From Numida meleagris (lineage: Eukaryota > Chordata > Aves > Galliformes > Numididae), in assembly GCF_002078875.1 (NCBI RefSeq), contig NC_034411.1, positions 1,471,582-1,535,581 of the forward strand: a stretch of 64,000 nucleotides of DNA. Direction: 5' to 3'. Position numbers and translations under genes: made by a program. Below, one piece after another: positions 50,308 to 63,400 of the stretch (within the stretch, counting starts at the first letter, position 1; each line of letters opens with the position of its first letter). The notes under the pieces are model-generated. The model saw only the letters and a program-made list of their open reading frames with translations, ran no database searches and was not told the DNA's origin.

Positions 50308-50721
50308 ACATCAAGATCGCTCATTCTGAACTCTTGGGGGTGAGTTTTATGTGCCCCTGTGTTGAGGCTGACTGGGGGCTGTGCCTGCAGCTGCATGGAC
50401 AAGCAGCTCAGTCACAGGAGTGGGGGTTAATTCTGGTTTAGTTCACTTGGCCCTTACAAGTTCAGTAACCTGAATGCTGCTATCAAAGGAAGGAAAAAAA
50501 GATTACTCCATGGCATAAATATGCTGTATGTGCCCTTGTCTCATGCAATTTCTTTACATCGATGTGCAGGAATATTTATCCCCAGTAGAAATGTTTAACT
50601 AATCTGGTAAATGTCAGGCCATATGGTGTACATTGTAAGGATTTCATCAGGCCTTTTTAACTCTTTGTGAAAATCTCTCTCTCCTATTCCCTTTCTCAGT
50701 GTTCCCCTGTCCCCGTCCCAC

Positions 50722-50733
50722 TCCCCCCCCCCC
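50722..50733. repeat. Poly-C run
   Basis: Eleven or twelve consecutive C inside a C/T-rich stretch (about 50695-50745). A run this long is less common than A/T runs here and is prone to length error in sequencing. Confidence 0.85.
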
Positions 50734-51977
50734 TTTATTTTTTCTACCCCAACATTAGAGATATTGTGATGGTGATGTTTATGGTTTATAGTAACAAGCA
50801 ACAGTAGCCAGAGGTGCAACTCACGAGGCACCTTTATGCAGGGCAAAGAGATGCTGAATGCAATTTCTATCAGCAGTGACTTTTGAGAAGAAGATCACAA
50901 ATACTTACTTTATAACAAACTGTCCACCCAACCAACGTACAAAACTCCCAGGGGCTGGCTCATCTCTTATCACTTCCTTTGAATAATCAGCTCTTCACAA
51001 CAAATAAACTGCAGCTCTCTGGCACTTTCAACTAAAGGAAATGTTTCTGTGCTGTAACTATCTAGTCTATCTCCTAGAAAGATAGAGTGTAACTTACAAT
51101 AAGCAATATCAATGAAGAATAAACCGTTATGCTTGTGCCAATCCTTATTCATGGCTTCATAACAAGACATATCTGTTTTCTTCGTATAAATCCTGACTCT
51201 ATTTTTAGTTTGCAAATAATAACTCCAGCCTTTGGCTGTCTGCCACTTCTGTGAAAAACTGGAATAGCCACAGTGCGAGACTATGATATTTAAAAAAATT
51301 AAAAAATGGGAGGTGTGGGGGGCATCTTGTTGAACTTTGTGTGTCCCCTACCAGGAGACACTGTTCAAGACCAGTGGTAAGTGGCAGAAATGTGCAGAGC
51401 ACGTCAGAGGAAATGGGAGCAGGCTGAAAGTTTGGCTGTACTTCTGTACCTATTCCAGAATTCTTTTACCTAATACAAATTGTGATAGCCCATCTCTGGC
51501 AGTGCTTGCACCCAAGAAGCTGCCAGCAAACCTGGTCATCTCTGCTGGGCACCACTGCTACCTTTTCATCTTTCAGGCCACCGGAGCCGCTCCTGCCGAC
51601 GGGCACAGCCACTGAGCACAAAGGTTCATAGAGCATTTCTTGCTATGGAATGGCACGGGAATAAAACGTGAAACTTATGCAGCAGAAAATATCACCTTCC
51701 GCCGTAGCCTCCGGACATTTCAGCGCAGAGGAAGGCTGGGGGGGGAGCTGCAGGTCAAGGAAAGGATAAGATCTGGGTGGCTGGTAATGGGGAGGGAGAA
51801 AGAGGAATGTAGTAAAGGAAGTAGAGAAGGAAAAGCAGGGAAATTACAGCATTCAGATAAATTTAGCTCTGAATCCAAACTTTGGGGAAAGGGGAGGATT
51901 TTCCTGCCCCAAACCTCTGAACTTTCTGAGATTCTCCCATGCTGTGAGTGATTTACCTGCAAGAAGAACCGGGAGGG

Positions 51978-51995
51978 AAAAAAAAAAGAAAAAAA
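51978..51995. repeat. A-rich simple repeat
   Basis: A10, G, A7 followed by gggag. Confidence 0.8.
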
Positions 51996-52122
51996 GGGAG
52001 AAAATTGAAATAAACAATTCTCTGCTGTTTAAACAATCTTTCCATCCTGCTCTCCCAGGGTCAAATGTTCAGGCACAAGGACACAAACCAAAACGGAAAG
52101 AAAGAAAAGAAAATCACTTTTA

Positions 52123-52176
52123 AAAGGGGATCTTTACACAAATGTATTGAAAGGGGATCTTTACACAAACGCATTA
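52123..52176. repeat. 27-bp tandem duplication
   Basis: Two adjacent 27-bp copies share the first 20 bases (aaaggggatctttacacaaa) and differ at a few positions in the last seven. The near-identity suggests a fairly recent replication-slippage duplication. Confidence 0.92.
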
Positions 52177-55100
52177 GCCCCATTTTTTTCAATATACCAA
52201 GAGCGTATCAACTGTTACCACAAAGTGCATTCTCCAGATATCTGCAGCTCCCTAAATCCACAATATTTGATGGTACATCGTAATTAACATTTCATCATTA
52301 TTCAGGACATTGGCAAGTAACAATATAGCAACTACTCATGTAGTTATCCCAGCTTTGCTATGTGCAAGCATTTGGGGGAAAAAAAACAGAGTCAAGGCTA
52401 AGTAGTAAACACGCTGGAAAAAAAAAAAAGAGGAAGACAAATATTAATAATTAATCAAAAGCACTAGTCCAAGACTTTTGCAGTGAAAGCTACGAGATGA
52501 ATGTATCTATTAGCCATGTACACCTTAAAAAAAAATCTCACACTAATGTGTCTCTAATAACAGCATTATCTGGCTGTATAGATACCTCATGTCTGATCAG
52601 GCTCTGGATATTCAGGAAGTTGTTGACAAAGACTTCTGCATTAGCCTGTGTGATTTTGCGTTCTTCCTTTTAATTGAACCAGTAAGACCTGCACTCCTGC
52701 ACTCCTAACCTCTGCTCAGAAGGCTAATTTGGTATTAGGGTAAAACTAAGAAATAGCAAGTGTATATTTAAAGCACAAAACACTTCGATAGCAATAGAAG
52801 ATTAAGACCAATTTCAGAACTAGGATCCTTTCAGCCCCAAAACCACTCTGTTCTTAAGGGGATCTTTGAAAGGACTTTGGTGGGACAATACAGTATCTTA
52901 GTTGTCAGAAAACATTAATTCACTCAGGTTTGTCTTTCTGCTGAGTGTTTTAGGGCTTGTAATAAAGAGAAACCCGCAACTCTGAGTCCTTGGTGTCTTT
53001 ACTGTCAGCCACTAGGACATTCAGAAATCTCTTAGGAAAACTCATACAAGAGCATCAGACATCATTTCAGATAAATGATCCTTTGTGGATCTTCTATTAT
53101 TCTGGGGTAGTACTGAAGGTTGCAATCCTTGAGCTCTGTGTAATAGCCAGGGAGTGAATGAGAGAGGCTCCTAAGTGGGAGAAGAATACCCCAGGTGATC
53201 TAGGAGTAGATCTAGACAGGAGCAAAAATGTTTTGGTTACAGCTGTGAGCATTATACCAATATAGCAGAAAGATTCTGCAACATGACTGTACCAAAACAC
53301 AGAGGAATGACAAAGGCCCACATGACAAAGTGGGGGGTGGGTTGGGTGTTGTTTTTAATATGTGTGGATTTACTCCGTGTGTTCCTAGGCACAGTAATAA
53401 ACAAACAGTGAGGCTGTCTGAGGGGCTGACTGTGACCCAGGCTCCAGTGTCTGGTGCTGCTTGTGCTCCTGCCTCTCCCTATGGGTCTGCAGGATGCCGT
53501 GGTGCGCTGCGCCTTCAGCCTCACCAGGCCACGTGTGAGCCAGCCTTGACATAAAAGAAAGCCTAGAAAAGTTGATACAGAGTTCTCTTCTCAGGTTTCC
53601 CTTTCCCTGTGCGCTCCATAGGTCTCCAGTGTACAATTTCTCATGCAGGGCCTGGAGGTGCAGGGGTGCTCTTTTCCCTGCGAGAAAGAGGCAGGAAAGA
53701 ACTGCTGTGCTGAATTAGGACAGGATGACAAGAAGGAGCTGGAGACCAGTTAACTTAACTACACCATCTTTTTCCACTGCGAGATACAGAAAACTCATAT
53801 TCAAACTCTGAATATCATTTTTCCCTCAGCTGCAACGTTCAAATAGGGCTGATCGTGATGTCCTATCCAAGGACATCCATGAAGTCAGAAGGAACACTTC
53901 AGGCAGTGCGGCTGCAGGTAAAAGATCCAACAGTCACTGCTGCAACGTGGATTTAAAGGCTGTTCCCTCTATTTACACATGTAGATATTGTAATGCTGCT
54001 ATGCAAACAGTCCTCTGTGGACTTTTGCTTGTGGATTTTATTATAACACGTTCCTGACTATGAATGGCACCTTTTCTCTGCAATATCTGCTGTGGTGCCC
54101 TTTGTGTTTTATTTTCAGACTGTCTTCTGGTTTTGTTACTGGAAGAATTTAAAAAGTAGGAAATGAACTTTCTCTTCTCAGTGATACCCACGGCATGCAA
54201 GTTGCCGTTGAATTGTATTCCCTGAACTTTGCAGCCACTGGAAACACAAACAGCATGTCAGCCTGCTCCTGCCTCTGCAAGAGAATTCAAGGTCAAGCTG
54301 ACCAGTGAACTCTCGTATTTAAACCGAGTAAGTCAATGCTCATCTGCGGCACTGACACTGCCTCTAGGAAAGACGTTAACCCTGTGCTGGGCCTCCAGAC
54401 AGTGCAGGCCATGTCACGGCTCTTAAAGCAGCTCTCTGCTGCTGTCAATAAGAGCTGGACATACTGCATATGTCTACCAGGCCTAAACAAGTGTCCCTTC
54501 TCTGATGCATGCCGTGCACGGGAGGCCCTCAAGGGGTTAATACATGCCATTCCGGAGTTCAGAGAAGGGACAGGGTGAGCCGAACAGCGGGAATTTCAGG
54601 ATGTTAATAGCCTCTTCTCTTCCGATTGGCCCAGAACGAATGCAGGGTACAGTAAATTGTCCTTGTCAGCTTAGCTCACATGATGATATGCTTTATTTCT
54701 AGACATGCCTTGAATCTGTCCCTTGAATTTATGTTCAGAAAATAAACACTTCCAGACGGCAATAAAGCATTCAGTTGTAGCTGGCTGTTGCACAGTCTCA
54801 AGCCAACCACAGCCGTTTGCCTTAGAGTTTCTGGAGCTCACAAAGCTTCAGCCCTGTGTCATGCCTCCCTCATTTCCTGCTCACATTAATGAGTGCCCCC
54901 GCCCCGCTTCGGACTGAAGGGGCATCTCAGCTTACTCAGGAAAGCTCCAGAGATTTCCACTTGTTTTCCATGCGGGCACCATCCTAGCAGATGATGCCAG
55001 GCCACCCTGCTCATGCAGGCTCTCCATCTTTCACAGCAGGCCATGCTGGAGAAAAGAAAAGAAGAACAATTCAGTGGCAGCAAGTTGAAAAATAAAGATA

Positions 55101-55610
55101 TCAATTATTCAGGATACGAATTTCCTACCACAAAAAAAAACAACAACCAGTGGCTGGCTGATTCACTGATTAAGAAGGTTGCATGCAATCATCTCCAGTT
55201 GTTATTGATAAATTCCCAAATAGAGCTGCAGAGTTTGTTTGCAACCAGTAATTCTAACGGCCATCCTCTCTCTCCACCTCAGTTCCCCTCAATAACACCA
55301 GTTTATAACTGTATAGTTACAGTATAAGGGAGTTTGGCAAAAATCAATGGTAAATGCGCATAGGAGACAACAAAAGAGCAATACAAACAGAAAAGGCCTC
55401 GTTACAGCTTCAGTTTATTAGAACTGTGTGGATATTGAAATGTGTTTTCCAACCCAAAGGCCCTAGAAGAAGAAATACTGAATTATCTACTGCACTGAGG
55501 ATCAAACAGCCAGCACCCATAGGTTAAGCAGGCAGCACCCATGTATAAAACCTAGAGGACGCCTGAAGAGCCTTGTGCATAGGCAGTTTTCATTTTGCTC
55601 TCCTTTGCAG

Positions 55611-55658
55611 GCACTGAAGTCTCACTTAGAGCAGCATTGCCCTGGGTGCAGTGATCTG
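55611..55658 (+). other. Exon-like 48-mer between consensus splice-site motifs
   Basis: A pyrimidine tract ending in ttttgctctcctttgcag precedes 48 bases. These are followed by gtaagc, giving a good acceptor and a good donor. The segment is three-divisible and open in its first frame (ALKSHLEQHCPGCSDL). It could be a small exon of an unannotated coding or long non-coding RNA, or a pseudo-exon; vertebrate DNA contains many of these. Confidence 0.2.
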
Positions 55659-56200
55659 GTAAGCCTCTCTCAGCATTTGCTGGAGTCCCTGTTTCCCCCA
55701 GCTTTAGCTGCAGCCCATGATGAAGCTGTAGCAGCTCACAGCTTCATGTCAGGAGATGCCCCTTTGCTCCTCAGCTGTCCCTGGGCCTAGGGGATTTTAA
55801 AGTGTGACACAGGCACTGGTACCATGACTGCACTCAACAGGCAGGATTCTTCAAGAGGTGGCTGTATTTCCTTTGGTACAGGTTAGCCGCAGGACAAGAG
55901 GGGCTTTCTTCACTCTGTGAACCCACACAGAGACAAAAGCAGCTTTTCTTTAGCCTGATGAGTTTGACAGTTAAATATTTTAACGAGAAGTCCCAAGTAT
56001 GGCAGGGGTGCTGTTCTGTTTGGGATGATAACCTCATTAGGAAATAAAGAGGCAAGCTCCAGATCTCAGGTGAAGCTGGAGTAAGTTCCCATGCACTGAT
56101 CTGGTGACAGCAGCTGTATGTTGCAGTGCCCAGCTGGCCAAAGAAGGGGCTGACTGCAGAGGTGGTGGTCTCCCATCCCAGGCAGTGAACTGGAGGCCAA

Positions 56201-56272
56201 CACAGAGCTGACATGGGGGCCAGCCAGCAGAGCCAATGTGGGGGTTGGCACAGAGCTGATGTGGGGCCAGCA
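56201..56272. repeat. 24-bp minisatellite, three copies
   Basis: Three tandem units, cacagagctgacatggggg (+ccagc), cagcagagccaatgtggggg (+ttgg) and cacagagctgatgtgggg (+ccagca), differ by point changes. Because the unit is three-divisible, all frames stay open here and create the minus-strand 'SAGWPPCQLCVGL'-type open frames. Those are artefacts. Confidence 0.88.
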
Positions 56273-57864
56273 CAGATCCTCCTGGCAGGGGCGACTCACT
56301 GGACCCATGTCCAGGCAAGGGGAAACTTCTGACCAGCGGTACTGCATTCCTGCTGAATCATTTCTTCCCTTTACCCTCCAGCACCATGCCGTACACCTCC
56401 TAGGCAGCAGAGATGCGTTCTCATTGATGGCTCAGCAAGAGTGTTCAAAAGCTTTTACAATTTCACAGGAAGCCAAAGGGCAATTATGCTTAGCACCCTC
56501 GACCCCTCCTTTCCTTTTCTCTGGCTATCTTGCTTTCTTCTGTTTCTCATTTGCTCTCATTCCCATCCTTCCTTTCCTTCTCTCCTCCTTTGGTCCCATT
56601 CAGGGACTCCAAAGGAATAATTCAGCACAGTACTGGCAGAGATAAGTTAAAACAATGAGAAGATTTGCAATTAGGGAGAGCCATAAGGATGGGGAATTGT
56701 GCCTGTTCTACACTCATCTCTCGCTGGGCAATGGGGACTTTATCTCTGGGAGATACAGCCCCTTTCTAAGCTGCCACACTTTCTAAGCTGTCCTCGTGCA
56801 CCAAGTGAAATTCCGCATTCGCACCACAGTGCTGCAATATTTCAAACGTATCCCATTGGAAAAAAAAAACAAAAGTTACAAACGTACGCTGTACTTTGGC
56901 CAGGGCTGATTATCAATGGTGTACATGCCTTTAAAATCCTTTGTTAATGAGGTATTCTTATTACCATAATCAAACACACTTAGAAACTTGTCACAGATAA
57001 GCAAAATTCTTCACATTCTTTGCTCCGCACTTTCTTTTGGCATCTCTTCCCCAGCCCCCTCGGTGACTCCTGAGCTTCTGAAGGTTAGAGACCGGTAGCG
57101 CTGGAAATTGAAGTCCTCTGTTTACCCACACAAGCGGAGGAACAGTCAAAGCTTCCTCACTCCGCTGCGGAATGACCTGAACAGTGACCTTGGAGACCAC
57201 CTTCCTGAGGCAGGAAAGGTCAGTGAGCCTCCACCAGGGTCTGCTCAGGGTATTCTCTACGAAGAGCAGCGGACGATGGCAAATTGTCCCGACGGCGCCA
57301 AATTATGTGTGAAGGTTTTGTAACGCAGGCTGCAGTCCAGCAGGGATTAAAATTAAGAACATCAAACTCTACGCAGAAAGAATGTCATTTTATACTTGAA
57401 TTCGACTTGTAGTGTTTTATTTAATGCCTTTTAACAACCGTCGCGTCCCAAAACATCTCACCACTGGAAAATACTTGAATAAATGGGGCAATTTGTTGAG
57501 AGGGCCATACAAATTTAGCATGAAAGACTCTTGCTTTTCATTTGTTCGTACAGAGCATGGACTCAGGCAGCCACACGGCAACTACCCCATTCACTGAGAA
57601 ACCACCCCATGCTTCTTCCCGTGTTTACACAGCACCTATCTAAATGGCACAAAAACTTGACTTATATGTGAGCAGTCTAACATGAATCGAGTGATTCATC
57701 ATTACAGCAAAGGAAGAAATGCGCTCAGCTCAGACAGAGGAGCTTGCACATGACTACATCTCAGCATCCTCTGCTTCTTAAACCAAGACTGGATCTTTCC
57801 ATATGAAATTAGAAGATACCACGGGATGTTCTATGACTCCTCATCTCATAAATATATATCTTAA

Positions 57865-57884
57865 TTTGGTTTGGTTTGGTTTGG
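57865..57884. repeat. (TTTGG)4 microsatellite
   Basis: Four perfect TTTGG units following attaa. Confidence 0.9.
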
Positions 57885-59640
57885 CTCCTACATATGAAAA
57901 AATAGTTCTGTTTTATTTTAGCCTTTAACATGAAGCTTTTTCCTCATTTTGGATTTAAGAATATTTCTGAGAGGTGAATTTAAAAAACAGACCACCTGCA
58001 AGTGTAGGAAAAAAACACACAAAAGTATCTTACAGAAGGGCATGAGAATTGCTCATTTTTACATAAAAGCTTTTTTCCTGGTACTCTAAAGTGGCTCCAT
58101 CAGGGCAGTGATAATCTATCAACCACATTCTTAGGACTCGGTTAACCCTTATTCAACTGAAGCTGCCATGTAGGAAGCACACTTAGAAAGGTATCCACTG
58201 CCTTTTTTAAAGCGTGCTGATGAGGACAAGACCCTACAGCCTTGGTCTCTGCATTGCCTGCCCGCTCTGCTTTCACACCTGAAGCTCCCTAAGTTCTTTT
58301 GCTCTGGTGATGTTACCAAGAGTTATTCAACTGTCTTCTGAGTTGGTGTGGAAGGAAAGGAAGATTTCTTCCCTGGGCATCAGAATTAAGGCTAAGTGGT
58401 ATTTGTAGATTCCTAACAGCACATTGCCAATGAAAGCTTGCTCTGAAACCATACTTCTCAACCCTGAGGACAGTGGGCAAATACTTAATATATCTTCATG
58501 CTATTCATGAGCGTAATTTGTGTATTCCTACTACCTTACATCCAGGAAACTGAGGCATGAGGATTGAATCATTTGCTTATGGTCACACTAAGAACACGAA
58601 ATAAGTCAGGTTATGATGTACTTAGAAGCGCTCCAGCTCTCTGACTGCAAAACCACACTGGCTTCTGTGCAGGAAAAACAAACTAACAACCAAACCAAAA
58701 CAAAACCACAAAAACACAAGAGCAAATAAAACCAAAATCTCTGACCAGCAAATACAGAGAATTCATGAACCAAAAAGCCGAGGAAAAATCATGCTTCTGG
58801 ATGTATGAAAATTTAATTACTGAACTCATCAGAATGATCTCAACAGAAGCCTGAATGTATAAAGTAAATAGAATGTATTAAGAGAGTAGGTTACTGCCCA
58901 TGTTTGTGTAAATATATATATAATGTATACTTACCAATTACATTCCAGTTCTCCAACTAGCAGTATTCAGTTAAACTTACACACCAAATATGGGTATTCA
59001 TTATCATACTCCCTCCAGTGGATGAGTATCAATAAATGTGTGAAGAATAGTCACCGAAAATGTATTACCTTAGGAAGTGAAACAGCCACGAGACAACATG
59101 CTGCCATTAAAGTTCCTAGTACTTGCACTGTCCTCTGTATTGATCTACTGTGGCTGCTCATGACTTTGTAAGGCAGTAAGATCCCATAATTTCATATGGG
59201 GCGGGACTTGATCCTGTTCTGGAGCTCTAATCCAAGGCCCGAGGATAAGCACAGCCATCATTGCATTTGCTGCAGTGCGGTTTGGGTCAGGCTTCTGCAT
59301 GCACAGCCTGAGTGCTTTGGGAAGACTGCATGGATTGGGCCTCCCAACCCAACAGTGTACTTGGCTGCAGCATTCCCTGTAAAGCATCAGCATTTGCCAG
59401 GAGTTGCAAGGGATGGCCAGAGCATCTCCGAAATTACAGTAACGACTGTAGTACCTCCAACAAGACAGTGCGGAACTGCAGGTTAATGGTATCTCTTAAT
59501 GGTGATGGCTGTAATGGAGGTTAATGGGATCATCTTTTCTCTTCCCTGGGAGAATTGATGAATTCTTCCATTCATTGACATTATTTTTAGTAGTAAATGA
59601 GGGTTTTGGTTCAGAGCTGGAGACACTTTCAGCAGGTTTG

Positions 59641-60240
59641 TTTGCAGTGAAGACCTGGAGCTAGCCAAAGCCATGATGGCTGGGGTTCCCTGCGCAGGGT
59701 GAGGAGGGCTCCCCGTGCCCTGCTGCCAGCTCTCCTCAGTGCACCTGGGGCTGCTGGTGGAGCTGGGCCACAGGTCTTTACACCGCAAAAGCCCAGTGTG
59801 GGATGCCAGGGGCCTGGTCAGGCGCTGATTTGAAGGCAGACCTCCCTGGCTCCATGCCCATCCCCGCTGTGTGCCCCGCTGCCCTCCGTGCTGCCCTTCA
59901 GGCCCGCAGGCAGGGCCACTGGAAAGCACGGCCTATTTGTCGGCACGAAGCCTAGACTGCGCTGAGCTGTCAGAATCAGGCGTATCTGGCTGTCAGCTCA
60001 TCAGCCGGAGGAGAAAAGGAAAAAAGCAGAAAGTACGTGGATCTCCCTTCATCTCTGACGCCCTCTGCCAAGGCCGAGCTGGGCCCTTCCTCCTTCCTCC
60101 CGCTCTTCTCCCTCTCTCCCAGCCAAAGCTGCAGCTCCGGTGAGCGAGGCCCGGGCTGTGCCAGCCGCCCACTGCTGGCCCCTCTTCCACCTCCCAGCTG
60201 CTGACGTGGCCTGCAGCAGCGCGTGCTGGGTCAGGGCTCG
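59641..60240. other. CpG-enriched GC-rich patch (not a full CpG island)
   Basis: By hand count this 600-bp segment has 26 CpG dinucleotides, clearly more than its surroundings but below what its GC content would predict for a true CpG island. Long frames on both strands (148 and 140 codons on -, 90 on +) overlap each other, as expected in stop-poor GC-rich DNA. It contains gacgtggc and a ccgggctgtg run. It could mark a weak promoter or enhancer, or simply a GC-rich patch. Confidence 0.3.
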
Positions 60241-60289
60241 AGGGGCCAAGTTCAAGGGCACAGGCTGGTACAGATGTATAAACACGGGA

Positions 60290-60480
60290 ATGGTATGTAA
60301 GCAATAAAGACATAAAGGTTAGGATCAGGGCTAGCAGTACAATAAACAGCTGTGATAACCCGGTTTGTTTATAGATAAAGAATTTACTGTAAAACCCACA
60401 ACGTACAGGATACATATTTTAACACTTTAAGGGAGGCATATTTTTAGATCCCTTTTTATTTTTCGTTCCTTGTACTGAAC
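60290..60480. promoter_or_regulatory. Candidate enhancer: cluster of transcription-factor-like motifs
   Basis: Within about 60 bp lie an E-box CAGCTG (60347-60352), a forkhead-type tgtttat (60366-60372), a GATA-type agataa (60373-60378) and a RUNX-type aacccacaa (60393-60401). An AT-rich segment follows. It directly adjoins the CpG-enriched patch. Individual motifs are short and expected by chance; the tight cluster is the only argument. Confidence 0.22.
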
Positions 60481-63400
60481 CAGTACCTCCTAACATCCTT
60501 TTTCTTCTTCTTTCTTTTAAGTCAAGCCTGGAAAACGCACACTCGTTGCATCAGTTGGACATTTCTCCTTTCCAAAATCCCTCCAAATGAGCCAATGCCA
60601 TTCCATGGGAGCTGCTGAGGCCAGCTCAGAGGCAGACAGCCCGACCCCCCAGTGCTCAAAGCTCCCCTTCAAAACAGCCACGTTTCCAGAACAAAATATC
60701 CCTTTATGTCCCATTCTTCCTAATTTAGTTTTAATAAAAGTAAGCAGAGTGAGTACAATTTCATTAGAGCCTTTGTAAATTTTGCATGGCGTACGTTTTG
60801 CCAACTTTACTTTTAAAAGTGTATTTCAGAGCGTAGCCAAGCGTTTTGCAAAATTACTGTGGTCCTTCTTAACTGTCCTGTGAGGCTCTCATCAGAAGCA
60901 CAATATATTGTCCTGTAACTATTGATCCAAATGGCTACATTTCTACTGAAGAAAATGATTGTGTAGTGAAAGCAGTGCAAAGGTGCAGTAAAATGCCCTC
61001 AAGTATATAAAGACATAAAGATTAAAGTCACCCCGCAGATTCCCTTTAACTCCTCCAAATCCACTGCGTAATGCGTTCTTTTAGGATAAATCAAAAACTT
61101 TGTACAAATGAACAGGACAGGTGCCAGTGCTCATAAATAAGATTGCTCCTCACCATCAGGAGGCTCGGGGAAAGTTTACTTTGCATTAAATACATGCAAA
61201 AGCTGTTAGTTAAATTCCCAGATGTCGAGAGAACATCTGAATATCTAGAAGGGAAAATAACACCCCAAAACTTGTCAGCCAGAACACGTATTCAGGATAA
61301 GAAATTGAGACTTCAGTACACAGGATGCCCCAGAGTGTTAATACCAACAATTTTCAGTTCTGTGGTTAGTCTGCAATAAAGTTTATAGGTGATCTTAAAG
61401 GAAAATACATGGGTGGACTCTGTCATAGACTCTTCCTTTTCTGCAGCACTCAAGTGTCTTTCCTAAATTACTGAGTCCACTTTTAAGCACCGCAGTTGTT
61501 GTTAGTGGCACATATGTTACATATGACTTTTAAAAAGCACTCAACTGCAGGAAAAATGTGTTTGCCCTTGCATTGCTTTCACGTTCGTATTTGGGATACT
61601 TTTTGGCACCAGTCTTTTCCAGCACCTTTGACCTCCCTGAATGACACCAACAAAGGGATATGTGCTGGAGGCACGGTACAGGGCCGCAAGCACACTTGGA
61701 CAGCACGACCAAGTGCAGACCATGAGCAGTGCTTGTCAGATCTTCAGCCTAAGCAGTAACTAGTGATAACATACCAATAAACCATATCTTCTCATGTCTG
61801 CTCTGAGCCAGATTCCTCTCTGTCCTGCTCCTGCTTCCACTGTAGTCAGCGGATAATCACTCACTGTGAAATATTTCCCCCAGTTGAGCTATGGTCAAAT
61901 TCTCTGGGATTATAAGGGAACTAGTAGGTCCTAAACAGATTGATCTCTCAAGAAAGGAATCTTTTGGTCTCTGGCTCCTGGCTGCTCCTGCATGCAAATA
62001 AGATATTTTGTGTGTGTGTGTGTGTAGACTTCAGGAGGTCTGTCACTGAAATAATCAGTGGATCAAAATGCCCTTATAAGTCAACTGCTGGCCCTCTCCA
62101 GCTCTGGTGAGAAGACAGATGGATGAAAAGACACTGCTAATGCAAAACCCTATCAAATCTGGGGCCTTTCCCCTTCACAATTATCCCACCTGGCTTATTG
62201 CTCCAGGACTGTGACTGATTTACACACTAGAGGAGTGTATCTCATGTAGGAAACGAGCACAGACTTTTAATTATTCTCTGCATCATGGTATCACCTGCAG
62301 GGTTTCAGTTGGAGTAGCCATGCTCAGTACTTCATGTGGCAGGCAGATGGGATGGTGCCTGCCCAAATTGCTTCCGGTCTGCCCCACAAGTTGGGCAGAG
62401 AGAGGGAACACAAAGCAATAGCAAAACAATAGTAAGTGGCTGTTGTAGCACCTCACCTACCATGACATCTCCAAGTGCTGGAGGTGCCGCTGCCCAAAAG
62501 GATCTTGGAGGAGGAAGCTTGGCATGGGGGGTGGTGGGAGCCATGCAGTCAAAGCCTGATGATTGCTAGCCAAAATTACTAGCTTAAAAGGATGGCATTT
62601 TTAGAGGACAAGGCTTTTAGGTGGAGTGTGATAGGAAGGAGAGGGGCAGAGGGAGAGGGCACGGAGGCTGCAGCAGACTTGGAGCTGGGCTGGGGAGGTG
62701 GCACCACACTGCCTGCCAGGCCAGAAGGAAACGGGCCAATATGAAGCAAAACAATCTGCTGTAGGTATGGCAAGGGGCAGAAACAAGGGCTCCTGATCCA
62801 TCCAGCACTGCCATCAAGGAACAGAAAAACCTGTAAGGTTAACCACAGCTCACTTCCAAAGACCCCAGCCTGAATCAACACAGCTGATCTGCAGAGTAAA
62901 CTGCTTGAAGTGAGGCAGCAAGCCCATGCCCTTCCCACCTGGGCTGCCTACAGCCCTGCATCTCCAAACAGAACCTACTGGCACAGGAGACACTATCAGA
63001 GCCACGAGCTGGCCTTCAGACCACTGGGTTTGCATTTAGAAGGAATGAAGAACTGTGCTGAAAGATAGATGGGTAAAAAAGGATAAATACCAGTGCTGGT
63101 CTGCTCGGGCAAATAATGTGCTGAGGGCTTGCACATGTGTCAGGGGGCTGGAGCACGTTTCCCTTTTGAAATTCGTGGTCCTAGCTATCTCTTGACAAAT
63201 GGCTGCAGAATTCTGATTTCCAAGATTCCTCACTCAGCCAATAAAGCCAGGAGGGAAATATAAGATGTTCATAAATGACATATTTTCATGCTTTGTGCAA
63301 CCCATCCCTGCAAAGCACTTTTAAGCAGCTAAGCAATTTACATCTAATAGCAAAGTGTTTTTTAATCAGTCAGATCAATTTGCAAAGAATTGGTACATTA

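Larger units (their letters stand above)
44196..52122. other. Unique non-coding sequence, about 7.9 kb
   Basis: No gene recognised. Simple repeats are listed separately. The block 49640-49860 mixes retained CpGs with MEF2-like taaaaatag and tatataaag motifs and could be regulatory. A purine-rich stretch lies at about 51775-51845. Confidence 0.45.
52177..59640. other. Unique non-coding sequence, about 7.5 kb
   Basis: No gene recognised. It contains A12 at 52418, GC-richer patches at 53390-53550 and 55600-56340, a pyrimidine-rich stretch at about 56500-56600 and a (TTTGG)4 repeat at 57865. An A/C-rich stretch lies at about 58675-58740. The 54280-54730 segment is high-complexity with several CpGs and could be regulatory, but nothing specific supports it. 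Confidence 0.45.

Noticed and set aside
56037..56347. Overlapping Cys/Pro/Leu-rich minus-strand frames resembling a secreted peptide
   Set aside because: They are produced by the three-divisible 24-bp minisatellite, which keeps all frames open.
59483..60415. Two long minus-strand frames (148 and 140 codons)
   Set aside because: They lie in GC-rich, stop-poor DNA, overlap other open frames on the + strand, and have Gly/Pro/Ser/Arg-rich content without recognisable domains.
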